A stretch of DNA of 64,000 bases from Palsa-504 sp963839095 (GTDB lineage: Bacteria; Actinomycetota; Actinomycetes; Streptosporangiales; Streptosporangiaceae): contig CAWIUF010000023.1 of the NCBI GenBank assembly GCA_963839095.1, positions 1 to 64,000 of the forward strand, given 5' to 3'. The position numbers and the translations under genes are program-made. Below, piece by piece: positions 1-10,550 of the stretch. How positions within the stretch are numbered: the stretch's first letter is position 1; each line of letters starts with the position of its first letter. The notes under the pieces were generated by a model. It saw only the letters and a program-made list of their open reading frames with translations, ran no database searches and was not told where the DNA came from.

Positions 1-490
1 CCACCGAGTTCGTGCCAATGGCATAGCAGTACTGCTTACCTTGATACGTGCACTCGCTGACGGCGCCGGGGTAGTAGCCGCTGGTGGTGAACCCGGGCTC
101 GTCGTTGAACGCTTTCAGCTGCCCGGTGGCCGCCACCTGCGGCACGTTCGGGTTGTCGAGGATCATGATGTTCGGCATGTCGCCGGCGCTAGCGTCCTGC
201 AGGACCTTGGTGATCAGGTTCGCGTAGGAGACTGCCGTCCGCTGCACGGTGACGCCGGGGTGCTGCTTCTCGAATTGCTTGTTGTACCAGTTCAGCGCGG
301 TATTGCCGCCGTTCGCGGTGTAGTAGTCGAGTTCGGTGATGGTGACCTTGCCGTTGCCGCTGCCGCCGCTGCTGCTGCCTCCGGACGAGGAGCAGCCCGC
401 GGCGGCCAGGGCCAGCACGACCCCGCCGGCCGCGGCGAGACGCCACCGGGCTCTGCGTCTGGATGGCTTTCCTACCGTGAGCGCCCGCAT
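1..490 (-). CDS. ABC sugar transporter substrate-binding lipoprotein (3' end beyond window)
   Basis: This is the N-terminal 163 codons of an extracellular solute-binding protein; the gene runs off the left edge. The start ATG at 490 has a GGAGG ribosome site a few bases upstream. A twin-arginine-rich N-terminus and hydrophobic stretch lead to a lipobox ending in Cys33 (LAAAGC), followed by a Ser/Gly-rich linker, so the product should be a membrane-anchored lipoprotein. The segment after the linker (TITELDYY, then NKQFEKQHPGVTV) is typical of family 1 sugar-binding proteins. It lies 48 bases after the MalG-type permease and is the last gene of a GH31/permease operon, so it probably captures the oligosaccharide that GH31 cleaves. 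No ATPase gene is present; a shared MsiK-type ATPase is common in actinobacteria (inference). Confidence 0.87.
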   Translation of the reverse strand, partial: MRALTVGKPSRRRARWRLAAAGGVVLALAAAGCSSSGGSSSGGSGNGKVTITELDYYTANGGNTALNWYNKQFEKQHPGVTVQRTAVSYANLITKVLQDASAGDMPNIMILDNPNVPQVAATGQLKAFNDEPGFTTSGYYPGAVSECTYQGKQYCYAIGTNSV

Positions 491-538
491 GATTTTCCTC
501 CAGTTTTTGTGCGCTGGCCGGCCGCGGGAGGCGGCGGC

Positions 539-1366
539 TTATCCCTTGACTGAGCCGACGGTGAGGCCGGCCGCGATATATCGCTGGGCGGCGATGAGCA
601 TCATCGCCGCCGGGAGGATGGCGAAGACGGCCAGCGCCATCGCGGCTCCCAGGTTCTCGGAGTAGACGCCGATGTAGTTGTAGATGGACAGGGTGATCGG
701 CTCCACGGTGCTCCCGTTCAGGAGCGTGAGCGCGAAGATGAAGTCGCCCCAGCCGTTGAGGAACGCGAACAGCGCGACCGTGATGATGGCCGACCGGCTC
801 ATCGGCAGCACCACCCGGACGAACGTCCCCCATTCGGTGGCGCCGTCCACCCGCGCGGCCTGCAGGACGTCGTTCGGCAGGCCGAGCATGAAGGCGCGCA
901 TGACCAGGATGCTGAACGGGATCGCGTAGCTCGCGTCGGCCAGGATCAGGCCGGGGTAGGAGTTCAGCAAGTGGAGCTTGTGGTACACGACGAACAGGCT
1001 GTTAGCGATCACAATTGACGGCAGGATCTGCGCGACCAGCAGCGACGCGACGACGCCGACGGTCGCCCGGAAGCGGTAGCGGGCCAGCGCGTGCGCGGCG
1101 GGCAGCGCGATGGCCAGGGTGAGGACGGCGGTCGCGAGGCCGATGATCAGGCTGCTGAGGATGTGGCTGCCCTGCTGTGACAGGACCGTCCGGTAGTTGG
1201 CCAGCGTCGGCGTGGGCGGGAGGAAGTTGTAGTGCGTGCCCAGCAGCTGGGCGTTGTTCTCGAACGAGCCGACGACGACGGCGTAGACCGGGAAGAGCAG
1301 GATCGCCAGGGCGATCAGCGCGGCGATCCCGGCCAGCCACGGAGTGAACCTTCGCTGGATGCCCAT
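539..1366 (-). CDS. ABC sugar transporter permease, MalG type
   Basis: This 275-residue integral membrane protein is the second permease of a carbohydrate ABC importer. About six hydrophobic helices can be seen, the first at residues 12-36. The EAA loop that docks the ATPase is clear near residues 175-195 (QAARVDGATEWGTFVRVVLP), with the conserved Gly. The ATG start lies one base after the stop of the upstream permease (TGA-C-ATG), so the two are translationally coupled. Length and end match the family. It is in one operon with the GH31 enzyme, the MalF-type permease and the binding protein. Confidence 0.92.
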   Translation of the reverse strand: MGIQRRFTPWLAGIAALIALAILLFPVYAVVVGSFENNAQLLGTHYNFLPPTPTLANYRTVLSQQGSHILSSLIIGLATAVLTLAIALPAAHALARYRFRATVGVVASLLVAQILPSIVIANSLFVVYHKLHLLNSYPGLILADASYAIPFSILVMRAFMLGLPNDVLQAARVDGATEWGTFVRVVLPMSRSAIITVALFAFLNGWGDFIFALTLLNGSTVEPITLSIYNYIGVYSENLGAAMALAVFAILPAAMMLIAAQRYIAAGLTVGSVKG

Positions 1367-1367
1367 G

Positions 1368-2349
1368 TCAGCCCTGCCTCAGTGAATCGCGGTTGAGCCT
1401 GATGTACACCGGCGCGACCAGCAGGGCGATGATGAGCAGCACGGTGTTCAGGGCGGCGCCGGCGCCGTAGTCGAACTGCTGGAAGGACAGGTTGTAGGCC
1501 CAGGTCGCGACCAGCTGGGTGGAGTTGGCGGGACCGCCCTGGGTCAGGCTGATCGACGATGTCGAAGACCTTGACCGTGAACACGAAGCCGAGGACGAAG
1601 GTGACCTCGATCACCGGCCGGATGACCGGCAGCGTGACCCGGACCAGGCGCTGCCAGGGGCCCGCGCCGTCGATCATCGCCGCCTCCTTGAGCTCGGGCG
1701 GCACGTCCTGCAGGGCGCTGAACAGCAGCACGGTGAAGAACGGCACGCCGAGCCAGACGTTGGTGATGAGCACGGTCACGTAGGCCCAGCCGGGCGACAG
1801 CAGGTACCCGATGGGCGCGTGGATCAGGTGCGCGTCCAGCAGGATCTGGTTGATCGCCCCGGCCTCGAGCTGGAACAGGAACCGGAAGATGAAGCCGGTG
1901 ACCAGGAACGGCAGCAGCCAGGGCACGATGACCAGCGAGCGGGCCAGCTTGTTCAGCGGGAACTTGAGGCTGAACAGCAGGGCCAGGCCGAAGCCGATGA
2001 GGAACTGGAAGAGCAGCGACAGCACGGTGAACGTCAGGGTCCGGATCAGGGCGCTCTGCGTGATCGAGTTCAGCAGGGTGACCCGGTAGTTGGACAGCCC
2101 GGCCCACGGCGCGAACAGGCTGGCGATGGTGGCCGGCGTGGTCTGCTCGAAGGACAGGATCAGGTTGTACAGGACCGGCACCACGAACGCGAACGCCACG
2201 TACAGGCCCGCCGGGAGCAGGAACGCCAGCCGGGCGGCCCGGCGGTAGCGCGCCCGGCGGTCACGGCGGACCCCGCCGGGCGCGCCGGCCGTGCTGGCCG
2301 GGCGGCGCGGCGCCGGGTCGGTGCGGACGCTGGGGGCGGCCGGGTTCAA
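1368..2349 (-). CDS. ABC sugar transporter permease, MalF type (one frameshift)
   Basis: This is the first permease of the importer. The N-terminal arm (about 45 residues, Pro/Arg/Ala-rich) precedes the usual six-helix core and an EAA loop (KEAAMIDGAGPWQRLVRVTLP). The reading frame breaks near 1553, after FTVKVFDIV; the neighbouring frame then supplies the expected ending (SLTQGGPANSTQ ... VYIRLNRDSLRQG) and a TGA at 1368-1370. I therefore treat it as one gene with a one-base indel, probably a consensus error. The start is a TTG at 2349 overlapping the TGA of the GH31 gene (TTGA), with a GGGGGTGA ribosome site 6 bases before it. Confidence 0.85.
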
Positions 2350-4367
2350 GCCGGGTCACCCCCTGCGGAGGTAATCGAGCCAAGAGGACCGAACGGGCTG
2401 ACGTTCCCGCGCACGTACACCGGGATCAGCTCGAGCGGGGCCGGCGCGGTGATGCGGCGGCCGCCCTCGACGGAGTTCCCCGGTCCAGGCGTCCCGCCAG
2501 GACCCCGGCGGCAGGTACAGTTCCCGTTCCCGGGCGCCCTCGGTGATCACCGGGGCGACCATGATGTCGTCGCCGAACATGAACTGGTCCTCGACCTCCC
2601 AGCAGGCGGGGTCCGCGGGGAAGTTCAGGAAGAGCGGGCGCATCGGCGGCAGGCCGGTCTCGTGCGCCACCCTCATCTGCTCCATCACGTACGGCCGCAG
2701 CCGCTCCCGCAGGAACATCAGGTTCCGGATGATCTCGTACTCGGCCTCGCCGAACGCCCACACCTCGTTGGCCGCGCCGGTCTGCTCCGAGCCCACCATG
2801 GTGCCCGGCTGGCGGATCCCGTGCAGCCGGAAGACCGGGCAGAACACGCCGAACTGGAACCAGCGCACGATGAGCTCGCGGAAGTACGGCGTGGTGATGT
2901 CGCCGTTCTTGAACCCGCCGATGTCGGTGGTCCACCACGGGATGCCGGACAGGCCGATGTTCAGCCCGGCCGGGATCTGCCGGCGCAGGTCCTCGAAGGT
3001 GGAGTCGATGTCGCCCGACCAGACCAGCGCGCCGTACCGCTGGCTGCCGGCCCAGGCGGACCGGCACAGCAGCACGACCTCGTCCTCGCCCTCGGCCAGC
3101 ATGTTCTCGTAGAACCCGCGGGCGTGCAGCATCGGGTAGGCGTTGCCCACCTCGAGGCCGGGGCCGAGGTGGTAGCGGAGGTTGTCCGACTGCTCGGGCA
3201 CCAGCTCGGGCTCGCAGGCGTCCAGCCACCAGGTCTTGATCCCGTACTTGAGGTAGTTGTCCCTGACCTTGGACCAGATGTAGTCGCGGGCCCGCGGGGT
3301 TGGTGGCGTCGTAGAAGGCCATCGGCACCCGCGCCGCCGAGCCCCGGTCCCAGATGGCCAGCTGCAGGCCGAGGCCGCGCTCGTTCGCCACCAGGTAGCC
3401 CGAGGTCCGCCATCTCGGCGTAGTTCTCGCTGGCCGGGTTGACCGTCGGCCAGATGGACACCATCAGCTTGATGCCGAGCTGCTCGAGCTCGGCCACCAT
3501 GGCGGCGGGGTCGGGCCATTCGTCCGGGTCGAACTTCCAGTCGCCCTGGCGGGTCCAGTGGAAGTAGTCGATGACGATCACCGAGACCGGCAGCCCGCGG
3601 CGCTTGTACTCGCGCGCCACGGCCAGCAGCTCGTCCTGGGTCTTGTAGCGGAGCTTGCACTGCCAGAACCCGGACGCCCACTGCGGCAGCAGCGGCGCGC
3701 GCCCGGTGACCTCGGTGTAGGCGCGGACCAGGACGGCCGGCTCGGCCGCGGCGGTGATCCAGTAGTCCCACTGCCGGGTGGCCTCGGACACCCAGCGGGT
3801 GACCGTGGTGCCGAGCTCGACCCGGCCGATCCCCGGGTGGTTCCACAGGAAACCGTAGCCCCGGCTGGACAGCAGGAACGGGATGGAGACCTCGGTGTTG
3901 CGCTGGATCAGCTCGACGACCGCGCCCTTCTGGTCGAGGCGGCCGTGCTGGTGCTGGCCGAGGCCGTAGAAGCGCTCCCCGTCCCGGGCGGCGAACTGCA
4001 CCTCGAACTGGTGCATCCCGCCGGCCGCGGACGGAGTACCGGCGGGTCGGCGGCCCGGTGAAGTGCGGGGTCGTCTCGGCCAGCAGCTCGGCCCCGGCCG
4101 CGTCGGTGAACCTGAGCTGGCCCGAGGCCGAGATCTCGGCGGTCAGGCCGCCGTTGGTGATGCGCGCCGACCCGTCGCCGATCTCGATCGCGGCGCGGTC
4201 GCCGGTCGCGGGCGACCGGGCACGAGCGCGCCGGGCTGGTCGTCGCGGATCTTCTCCCACAGCGTCCCGCGGACCCGGAGGCTGTCCGGGCCCCAGGGCT
4301 CGATGCGGACGGTCTCGTGCCCGCCCCGCCACTCGAGGGCCTGGTCATCACGCGTGAAGACACCCAT
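2346..4367 (-). CDS. GH31 family alpha-glycosidase, probably alpha-xylosidase (several frameshifts)
   Basis: This is a retaining alpha-glycosidase of family GH31, about 670 residues. The pieces lie in different frames but join in order: an N-terminal beta-sandwich (from MGVFTRDDQALEW), the barrel start (RFYGLGQHQHGRLDQKG), the nucleophile motif (IKTWWLDACEPE, Asp of WLD), the acid/base motif (VWSGDID) and the C-terminal beta domains. Breaks fall near 4215, 4030, 3400, 3300 and 2480. The final frame ends ...GPLGSITSAGGDPA and its TGA overlaps the next gene's TTG. The ATG at 4367 has a GGAGAG site upstream; a TTG at 4400 is also possible but overlaps the presumed operator. The WxDAxEPE form resembles bacterial alpha-xylosidases more than maltases, but substrate is inferred. 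First gene of the operon, divergent from lacI. Confidence 0.85.
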
Positions 4368-4398
4368 GTCCCACAGCTCTCCATCGGGCCGTTTAGGC

Positions 4399-4446
4399 AA
4401 AGCTTTTCCAAACCGGATGCTAGAACCGATCCGTTCCGAACGTCAA
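4399..4446 (-). promoter_or_regulatory. Candidate promoter and operator of the GH31/ABC operon
   Basis: On the minus strand a TTGACG (-35, 4441-4446) and TAGCAT (-10, 4417-4422) are separated by 18 bases and point into the GH31 gene. The predicted transcription start, near 4410, is followed by the palindrome AAAGCTTT (4399-4406) inside the near-symmetric GGCAAAGCTTTTCC. A repressor sitting there would block the start, which suits the divergent LacI-family gene. The assignment of the palindrome to this LacI protein is inference. Confidence 0.45.
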
Positions 4447-4502
4447 GGTGTAGCAGCACTTTTCAGTAAATGAGGTGTCCCGATAGAGTACGGGAAGGAA
4501 AC

Positions 4503-4532
4503 TTCACAAACGGCCTTTTCCTCACCTATACT
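4503..4532 (+). promoter_or_regulatory. Candidate promoter of the lacI-type gene
   Basis: TTCACA (4503-4508) and TATACT (4527-4532) are separated by 18 bases and match the -35 and -10 consensus at five of six positions each. They point toward the LacI-family gene that starts at 4610, leaving a leader of about 70 bases. Confidence 0.5.
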
Positions 4533-4609
4533 CAGGCGATCAGATCGCCCGCGGCAGCCAGGCCCGGTGCTGACGAACCAGGGCCGTCGACCAGAGGGAG
4601 GCGAACGCG

Positions 4610-5650
4610 ATGCCTCCCGGCAAGAATCGGCAGCAATCCCCCGCGACCATCAGCGACGTGGCCCGCCTGGCCGGGGTGTCGCCGGGCACGGTGTCCAAGG
4701 CGCTCAACGGGCGCGGCGCCCTGTCGCTCGGCACCATCGCGCGCATCCAGCAGGCCGCCGAGCAGCTCGGCTACCAGCCCAACGCGCTGGCCCGCGGGCT
4801 GCTGGCCGGCCGCACCTTCACGGTCGGGCTGATCACCACCGACAGCTTCGGCCGGTTCAGCATCCCGGTCATGCAGGGCGCCGAGGACGCGCTCGGCCCC
4901 GGGCGGATCTCGGTCTTCCTGTGCGACAGCCGGGACGACCAGATCCGGGAGCAGCACTACCTGCGCACCCTGCTCGAACGCCGGGTCGACGGCATCATCG
5001 TGACCGGCCGCCGCCAGGACCCGCGCGAGCCGATCGGCAGCGACATCCCGGTCCCCGTCGTCTACGCGATGACCTCGTCCACCGACCCCGCGGACCTGTC
5101 GCTGGTCCCCGACGACGCCGAGGGCGGCGCCGACGCCGTGCGGCACCTGCTCAGCACCGGGCGCACCAGGATCGGGCACGTGACCGGCCCGCGCTCGTTC
5201 CTGGCCTCCCAGCTGCGGGCCCAGGGCGCGGAGGAGACGCTGGCCGCGGCCGGGCTCGAGCTGGCCACGGGCGGGCCGCTGTACGGCGAGTGGACCGAGG
5301 AGTGGGGCCGCCAGGCCACCGACGCCCTGCTCCGCGCGGCCCCCGACCTGGACGCGATCTTCTGCGGCAACGACCAGATCGCCCGGGGCGTGGCCGACGC
5401 CGTGCGCGAGGCGGGCCGGCGGGTGCCCGAGGACATCGCGCTGGTCGGCTTTGACAACTGGGAGGTCATCGCGGCCGCCTGCCGGCCCCCGCTGACCACG
5501 GTGGACATGAACCTGCGGGAGCTGGGCCGGATCGCGGGCGAGGAACTGCTCGCGGCCATCGACGGCCACCCGAGCGCGGGCATCCGGCGGATGCCGTGCA
5601 CGCTGGTGCTGCGCGAGTCGAGCCGCCCGCGGCACGCGGCCCGGACCTAG
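4610..5650 (+). CDS. LacI family transcriptional regulator
   Basis: This is an intact 346-residue LacI/GalR regulator. The helix-turn-helix and hinge lie at residues 13-60 (TISDVARLAGVSPGTVSKAL, then QLGYQPNALARGL), followed by the periplasmic-binding-protein-like sensor with IFCGNDQIARGVADAV and VGFDNWEVIAAACRPPLTTV, both typical of the family. It is transcribed away from the GH31/ABC operon across a 242-base region carrying promoters for both directions, so it most likely represses that operon and responds to a sugar released by the GH31 enzyme or imported by the transporter. The effector is not predictable from sequence. Confidence 0.93.
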   Translation: MPPGKNRQQSPATISDVARLAGVSPGTVSKALNGRGALSLGTIARIQQAAEQLGYQPNALARGLLAGRTFTVGLITTDSFGRFSIPVMQGAEDALGPGRISVFLCDSRDDQIREQHYLRTLLERRVDGIIVTGRRQDPREPIGSDIPVPVVYAMTSSTDPADLSLVPDDAEGGADAVRHLLSTGRTRIGHVTGPRSFLASQLRAQGAEETLAAAGLELATGGPLYGEWTEEWGRQATDALLRAAPDLDAIFCGNDQIARGVADAVREAGRRVPEDIALVGFDNWEVIAAACRPPLTTVDMNLRELGRIAGEELLAAIDGHPSAGIRRMPCTLVLRESSRPRHAART

Positions 5651-5737
5651 GGCCGCGCGCACCTAGGCCGCGCTCCCCACCCGAGCACGTACCGGGGCGG
5701 GGCGGGAAGCCTGCCCCGTTCGGGATAATGAGGTCCC

Positions 5738-8310
5738 GTGCCAGCACTGACGGAAACTGAGGCCCGGGCGCGCGCCGCCCTCATCGCGGTCGTCTCCTAC
5801 GAGGTCTTCGCCGACCTGACCGCCGAACCGGTGCGGTCCCGCACCGAGATCCGGTTCACCTGCGCCGCGCCGGGGGCGGCCACGTTCGCCGACCTGACGG
5901 CCCGGGCGGTGAGCGCGGTCCTGAACGGGCGGGAGGTCGGGCCGCCGGACGACGGGCGGCTGGCGCTGACCGGGCTGGCGGCGGAGAACACCCTGGTGGT
6001 GGAGGCCGAGGCCGACGACGTCCTGATCCGGTTCACCGATCCGGCCGACGACGCCGGCTACGTCATGTTCACCGGCTACCCGACCCTGGCCCCGAGCCTG
6101 TTCTGCTGCTTCGACCAGGCGGACCTGACCGGGACCACCACGCTGAGCCTGGTGCTCCCGGCGGGGTGGGAGTGCCTGACCAACGGGCCGGTCGATCGAG
6201 CGGCCGCCGGCCGGCGAGGCGGGCCGGTGGCGGTTCGGGCCGGTGGACGGCACCCGGCCGTTCGACCTGACCATCGCGGCCGGGCCGTACGCCCAGGCCT
6301 GGAGCGGGATGGGCGGGACGGACCGCCCGGTCCGGATGAGCATCTGGTGCCGGCGGTCGCTGGCCGGGACGCTGCCGGGGCTCGAGCGGTTCGCCGGGCT
6401 GGCGCGGCAGGCGCTGGAGTACTACGAGCGGATGCTGGGCGTGCCCTGCCCGTACCCCAAGTACGACATCGGGTTCGTGCCCCGGCTGAACGCGCAGGCC
6501 ATCTCGATCCCCGGGCTGATGCTGGTCAGCGAGAACCTGCTGGCCCGGATGGCCGACCCGGACGACGACTTCGTGGCGATGCTGGCCGGGCACGAGGTGT
6601 CGCACCTGTGGTTCGGCTGTCATATCTCGGCCCGCTGGTGGGATGACCTGTGGCTGGACGAGGCGATGGCCAGCTACGTGAGCTACCTGGCCATGGCGGC
6701 GGCGGGGATGGCCGATTCGTGGACCGCGCTCAGCTACCGGGAGAAGCCGCGGGCCTACGAGGCCGACGCGCTGCCGGGACGGCAGCCGGTGTCCTCACCG
6801 GTGGCCACCGCGGCCGACGCGCTGTCCCGGCCGGTCCCGCTGACCTACTCCAAGGGCACCGCGGTGGTCAGCCAGCTGGCCGCGCTGATCGGGGACGACG
6901 CGCTGCGGGCGGGGCTGGCGGACTACATGCGGCGGTTCGGCGGCGGGACCGCGAGCCTGGACGACCTGATCGGGTGCTGGTCCCGCTCGTCCGGCCGGGA
7001 CCTGAGCGGCTGGGCGCAGGAGTGGCTGCGCACCGAGGGCGCCAGCACGCTGCGGGCCTGCGTCGAAGCTGGCCCGGACGGCACGCTGGCGGCGCTGGCC
7101 GTCGAGCAGGACGAGCCGCGGACGCACCGGATCGGCATCGGGCTCTACGACCGGGCCGGATCCGGGGCCGCGCTGCGGCGGCGGCGGGTGATCAGCGCCG
7201 AGGTCAGCGGGGCGCGGTGCGAGATACCAGTGCCGCCCGGGGAGCCGGTCCCGGCCGCGGTGGTGCCCAATGACGGCGACCTGACCTACGCGCGGATCGC
7301 GTTCGACCCGGCCAGCCTGGAGGCGCTGGCCGAGGCGGCGATGAACACCGGCGACCCGCTGACCGAGGCGGCCTGCTGGAACGCGGTCTGGCAGCTGGTG
7401 ACGGCCGGCGCGCTGTCCGGCGCCGACCTGGCCGGCCTGGTGACCCGGCGGCTGGCCGGCTTCCCGTTTCTGCCCCCGCCCGCCGCCTCTGCCCCGCTCC
7501 CTGTCGCCGGGCTGGAGGTCCTGCTCGAGCGGGCCGTCACCGCCGCCGACCTCTACACCGCCGATGCCGAACGGGGCGCGGCGCGGGCTGCCCTGGCCGC
7601 CGCGAGCCTGGCCGGGGCGGGCGCCGCGGTGCCCGGGAGCCCGGCCCAGCGCGCGCTGGCGGCCGGATTCGCGGCCAGCGCGCACACCGGCGATCAGCTG
7701 GCGCAGGCACGGGCGTGGCTGGACGGCGACCCCGAGCGGCCGCGGCCGGACGGCCTGGAGCTCGGCGGCGACCTGCGCGGGCGGCTGCTGCGCACGCTGG
7801 CGGCCCGCGGGCTCGCCACCGACGAGGACCTGGACGCGCTGGCGGCCGCGGACCCGGTGGCCGGCGAGCGGAACCGGGCCGCCTGCCGGGCCGCGCGGCC
7901 GGACGCCGCGGCCAAGGAAGCGGCGTGGGAACTGGCGCTGAGCGGCGCGGGACCGGGGGGTGACCGAGGCGGTGGCGAGCGCGCTGTGGGTGCCGGGTCA
8001 GGAGGGCCTGCTGGCCGCCTACCGGGACCGGTACTTCGCCGAGGCGCTGCCCCTGCTGGACGGCCGCGACATCCGCTCGATGCGGCGGCTGGCCCGGGCG
8101 CTCTACCCGGTCACGCTGGCCGAGCCCGCGACGCTGGCGGCGACCGCGGCCGCCGCCGCGGCCGAGGTGGGGACGGACCCGGTGGGGACGGTGCAGCCGG
8201 GGGCGGGCCGCGACGGGCTGAGCCCCGGACTGCGGCTGGTGCTGCGGGAGCAGGAGGCGATCATGACCGCGGCGCTGGCCGCGCGGTCACAGCCGCGGCG
8301 CTGGCCGTAG
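5738..8310 (+). CDS. M1 family zinc metallopeptidase lacking the GAMEN motif (two frameshifts)
   Basis: This is a gluzincin of the aminopeptidase N family, about 857 residues across two indels (near 6210 and 7960). The zinc site is intact: HEVSH at 6591-6605, then Glu of WLDEAMASY 18 residues later; the catalytic Tyr is likely that of LTYSKG. An ERAP1-like helical C-terminus follows. The exopeptidase loop is unusual: where the family has GAMEN the alignment gives QAISI (VPRLNAQAISIPGL, 6495-6509), removing the Glu that binds the substrate's free N-terminus. The sequence around it is continuous, so this is not a frameshift effect. The GTG start follows a GAGGT site. It may be an endopeptidase or have altered specificity (inference). 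Confidence 0.85.
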
Positions 8311-8354
8311 GCCGTTACGGCGCCGCCGTTATCGGCGCTGCTTATTCGGCGCTG

Positions 8355-8747
8355 TTATTCGTCCAGGGCGGCGGCGTCGAGGGGGACGTCGACGGAGTAG
8401 GCCCGCAGGATCTCCAGCGGGACGATCTCGAGCGCGCGCTCGTGGGTCGAGGCCAGCACCACCGGCGCGGCGGCGCCGTCCTTGTGCGCCTGCAGCCAGT
8501 TGGCCGCGGTCACGCACCACCGGTCGCCCGGCACCAGGCCGGGGAACCGGAACTGGGGCATCGGCGTGGCCAGGTCATTGCCGATCCGGCGCTGGTGCTC
8601 GAGGAACTCCGACGTCACCACCGCGCAGATGGTGTGGCTGCCCAGGTCCTCCGGGCCGGTCGTGCAGCATCCGTCCCGGTAGAAGCCGGTGAGCGGATCG
8701 GTGCCACAGGACTCGAGCTCGCCGCCGAGCACATTACGGTCGCTCAT
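8355..8747 (-). CDS. DUF2237 family protein
   Basis: This is a 130-residue protein of the DUF2237 family. Recognised by the very conserved block NVLGGELESCGTDPLTGFYR, a DGCC Cys pair, GPEDLGSHTICAVVTSEFLEH and PGDRWCVTAANW. Conserved cysteines hint at metal binding or redox activity, but no function is established. The ATG at 8747 gives the usual length; an in-frame upstream codon would add six residues with no better site. It is divergent from the Rieske oxygenase and faces the palindromic operator at 8822-8845. Confidence 0.85.
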   Translation of the reverse strand: MSDRNVLGGELESCGTDPLTGFYRDGCCTTGPEDLGSHTICAVVTSEFLEHQRRIGNDLATPMPQFRFPGLVPGDRWCVTAANWLQAHKDGAAAPVVLASTHERALEIVPLEILRAYSVDVPLDAAALDE

Positions 8748-8821
8748 ACATTGCAGTATCCGCACCGTGGCCGCCCGTCCGCAAGATCACGAGCCTGGAC
8801 AGGTTCCGGCCGGGCGCTTAG

Positions 8822-8845
8822 TCTTGACTGTATGGTCAGTCAAGA
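8822..8845. promoter_or_regulatory. BetI/TetR-type operator palindrome, site A
   Basis: A perfect inverted repeat with 9-base arms, TCTTGACTG and CAGTCAAGA, around TATGGT. It lies in the 100-base gap between the DUF2237 gene and the Rieske oxygenase. TTGACT (8824-8829) can serve as a -35 element with TATCGT (8847-8852) as -10 after 17 bases, so a repressor bound here would cover the promoter. The same core occurs at 12968 and 56816. Confidence 0.65.
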
Positions 8846-8856
8846 TTATCGTGTCC

Positions 8857-10053
8857 GTGCAGTTTCTTCCCCCGCCCATCCGGCCCTCCCCCGGCGCCGC
8901 TCGATCGCGGTGAACTCGAGCTCTCGCTCCGCCCGTTCGGCGAAAGCCGGATGCTGCCGCGGGCGGCGTACGTGGACCCGGCGGTTTTCGGCTGGGAGCA
9001 GCGGCATTTCTTCGGCGGCGGCTGGCTGTGCGTGGCGCGCAGCGAGCAGCTGCCGCAGCCCGGTGACCAGCGGGCCGAGGCCACCGGCGAGGGCAGCGTG
9101 CTGCTGGTCCGCGGCGAGGACGGCGAGCTGCGGGCGTTCGCGAACAGCTGCCGGCACCGCGGCCACGAGCTGCTGCCGTGCGGCCAGGGCGCCCAGGGCA
9201 CAGTCGATCATCTGCCCGTACCACGCCTGGACGTACGGGCTCGACGGGTCGCTGCAGGGCGCCGCGGGGTTCAGGAAGCAGCGCGGCTTCGACTTCGGCG
9301 CAGTGGGGCCTGGTCCCGCTGCCGGTGACCGAGTGGCACGGCCTGGTGTTCGTCGACGGCTCGGGCGGCGCGGCCGGGTCGCTGACCGAGGCGCTGGCCA
9401 AGCTGGACGAGCTGGTCGCGCCGTACGAGCCGGAGCGGCTGGTGACGGCCGGGGAGCACCGCTACGACGCCCGGGCCAACTGGAAGACCCTCACCGAGAA
9501 CTACCACGAGTGCTACCACTGCCCGTCCATCCACCCCGAGCTGTGCCGGGTCAGCCCGCCGCAGAGCGGCGAGAACTACGCCGACGACGGCGCCTGGATC
9601 GGCGGCTGGATGGACCTGCGCGAGGGCATGGACGACGATGTCGCTCGACGGCTCGAGCGGCGGCGTGCCGCTGCGCGGGCCTGGACGCGCACGGGCCTGC
9701 GGACCGTCGATCTACGTCAACATCTTCCCGAACGTGCTGCTCAGCCTGCACCCGGACTACGTCATGACGCACCGGCTGCTGCCGGTGGCCGCGGACCGCA
9801 CCACGATCGAGTGCACCTGGGCCTTCGCGCCCGAGGCGGTCGCCACGGCCGGACTTCGACCCCGCTACGCGGTGGAGTTCTGGGACATCACCAACACCCA
9901 GGACTGGGCCGCCTGCGAGTCGGTGCAGCGGGGCCTGTCCTCGCCGCACGCCGTCCCCGGGCCGCTGTCTCCGCCGAGGACGCCGTGCACTCCTACGTCA
10001 GCTGCATCGCCCGGGGCTACCTCGGCCAGTCGGTCTGGAGCCCGGTAGCGTAG
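8857..10053 (+). CDS. Rieske non-heme iron oxygenase, alpha subunit (multiple frameshifts)
   Basis: This resembles the alpha subunits that demethylate or cleave quaternary amines (GbcA/CntA-like group). Visible in order: an N-terminal LELSLRPFGESRMLPRAAYV block, the Rieske centre CRHRGH (9149-9166) and CPYHAW (from 9213), then the mononuclear-iron site ENYHECYHCPSIHPEL (about 9496-9543), whose His-x4-His matches this group. The C-terminus ends SYVSCIARGYLGQSVWSPV. Indels fall near 8890, 9200, 9290, 9640 and in 9840-9990. The start is uncertain: GTG at 8851 or 8857; the latter would be leaderless from the site A promoter. The glutathione peroxidase gene follows 5 bases later. The substrate is inferred from motif type and the BetI-like operator, not proven. 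Confidence 0.8.
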
Positions 10054-10058
10054 GGCGC

Positions 10059-10546
<488 letters not shown>

Positions 10547-10550
<4 letters not shown>

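Noticed and set aside
545..556. TTGACTG in the MalG permease end
   Set aside because: Inside coding sequence with no second arm, so not counted as an operator.
1519..3423. Long plus-strand reading frame of 634 codons
   Set aside because: It is antisense to the MalF and GH31 genes, has biased Arg/Asp/Gln/Gly composition and no domain; it arises from high GC.
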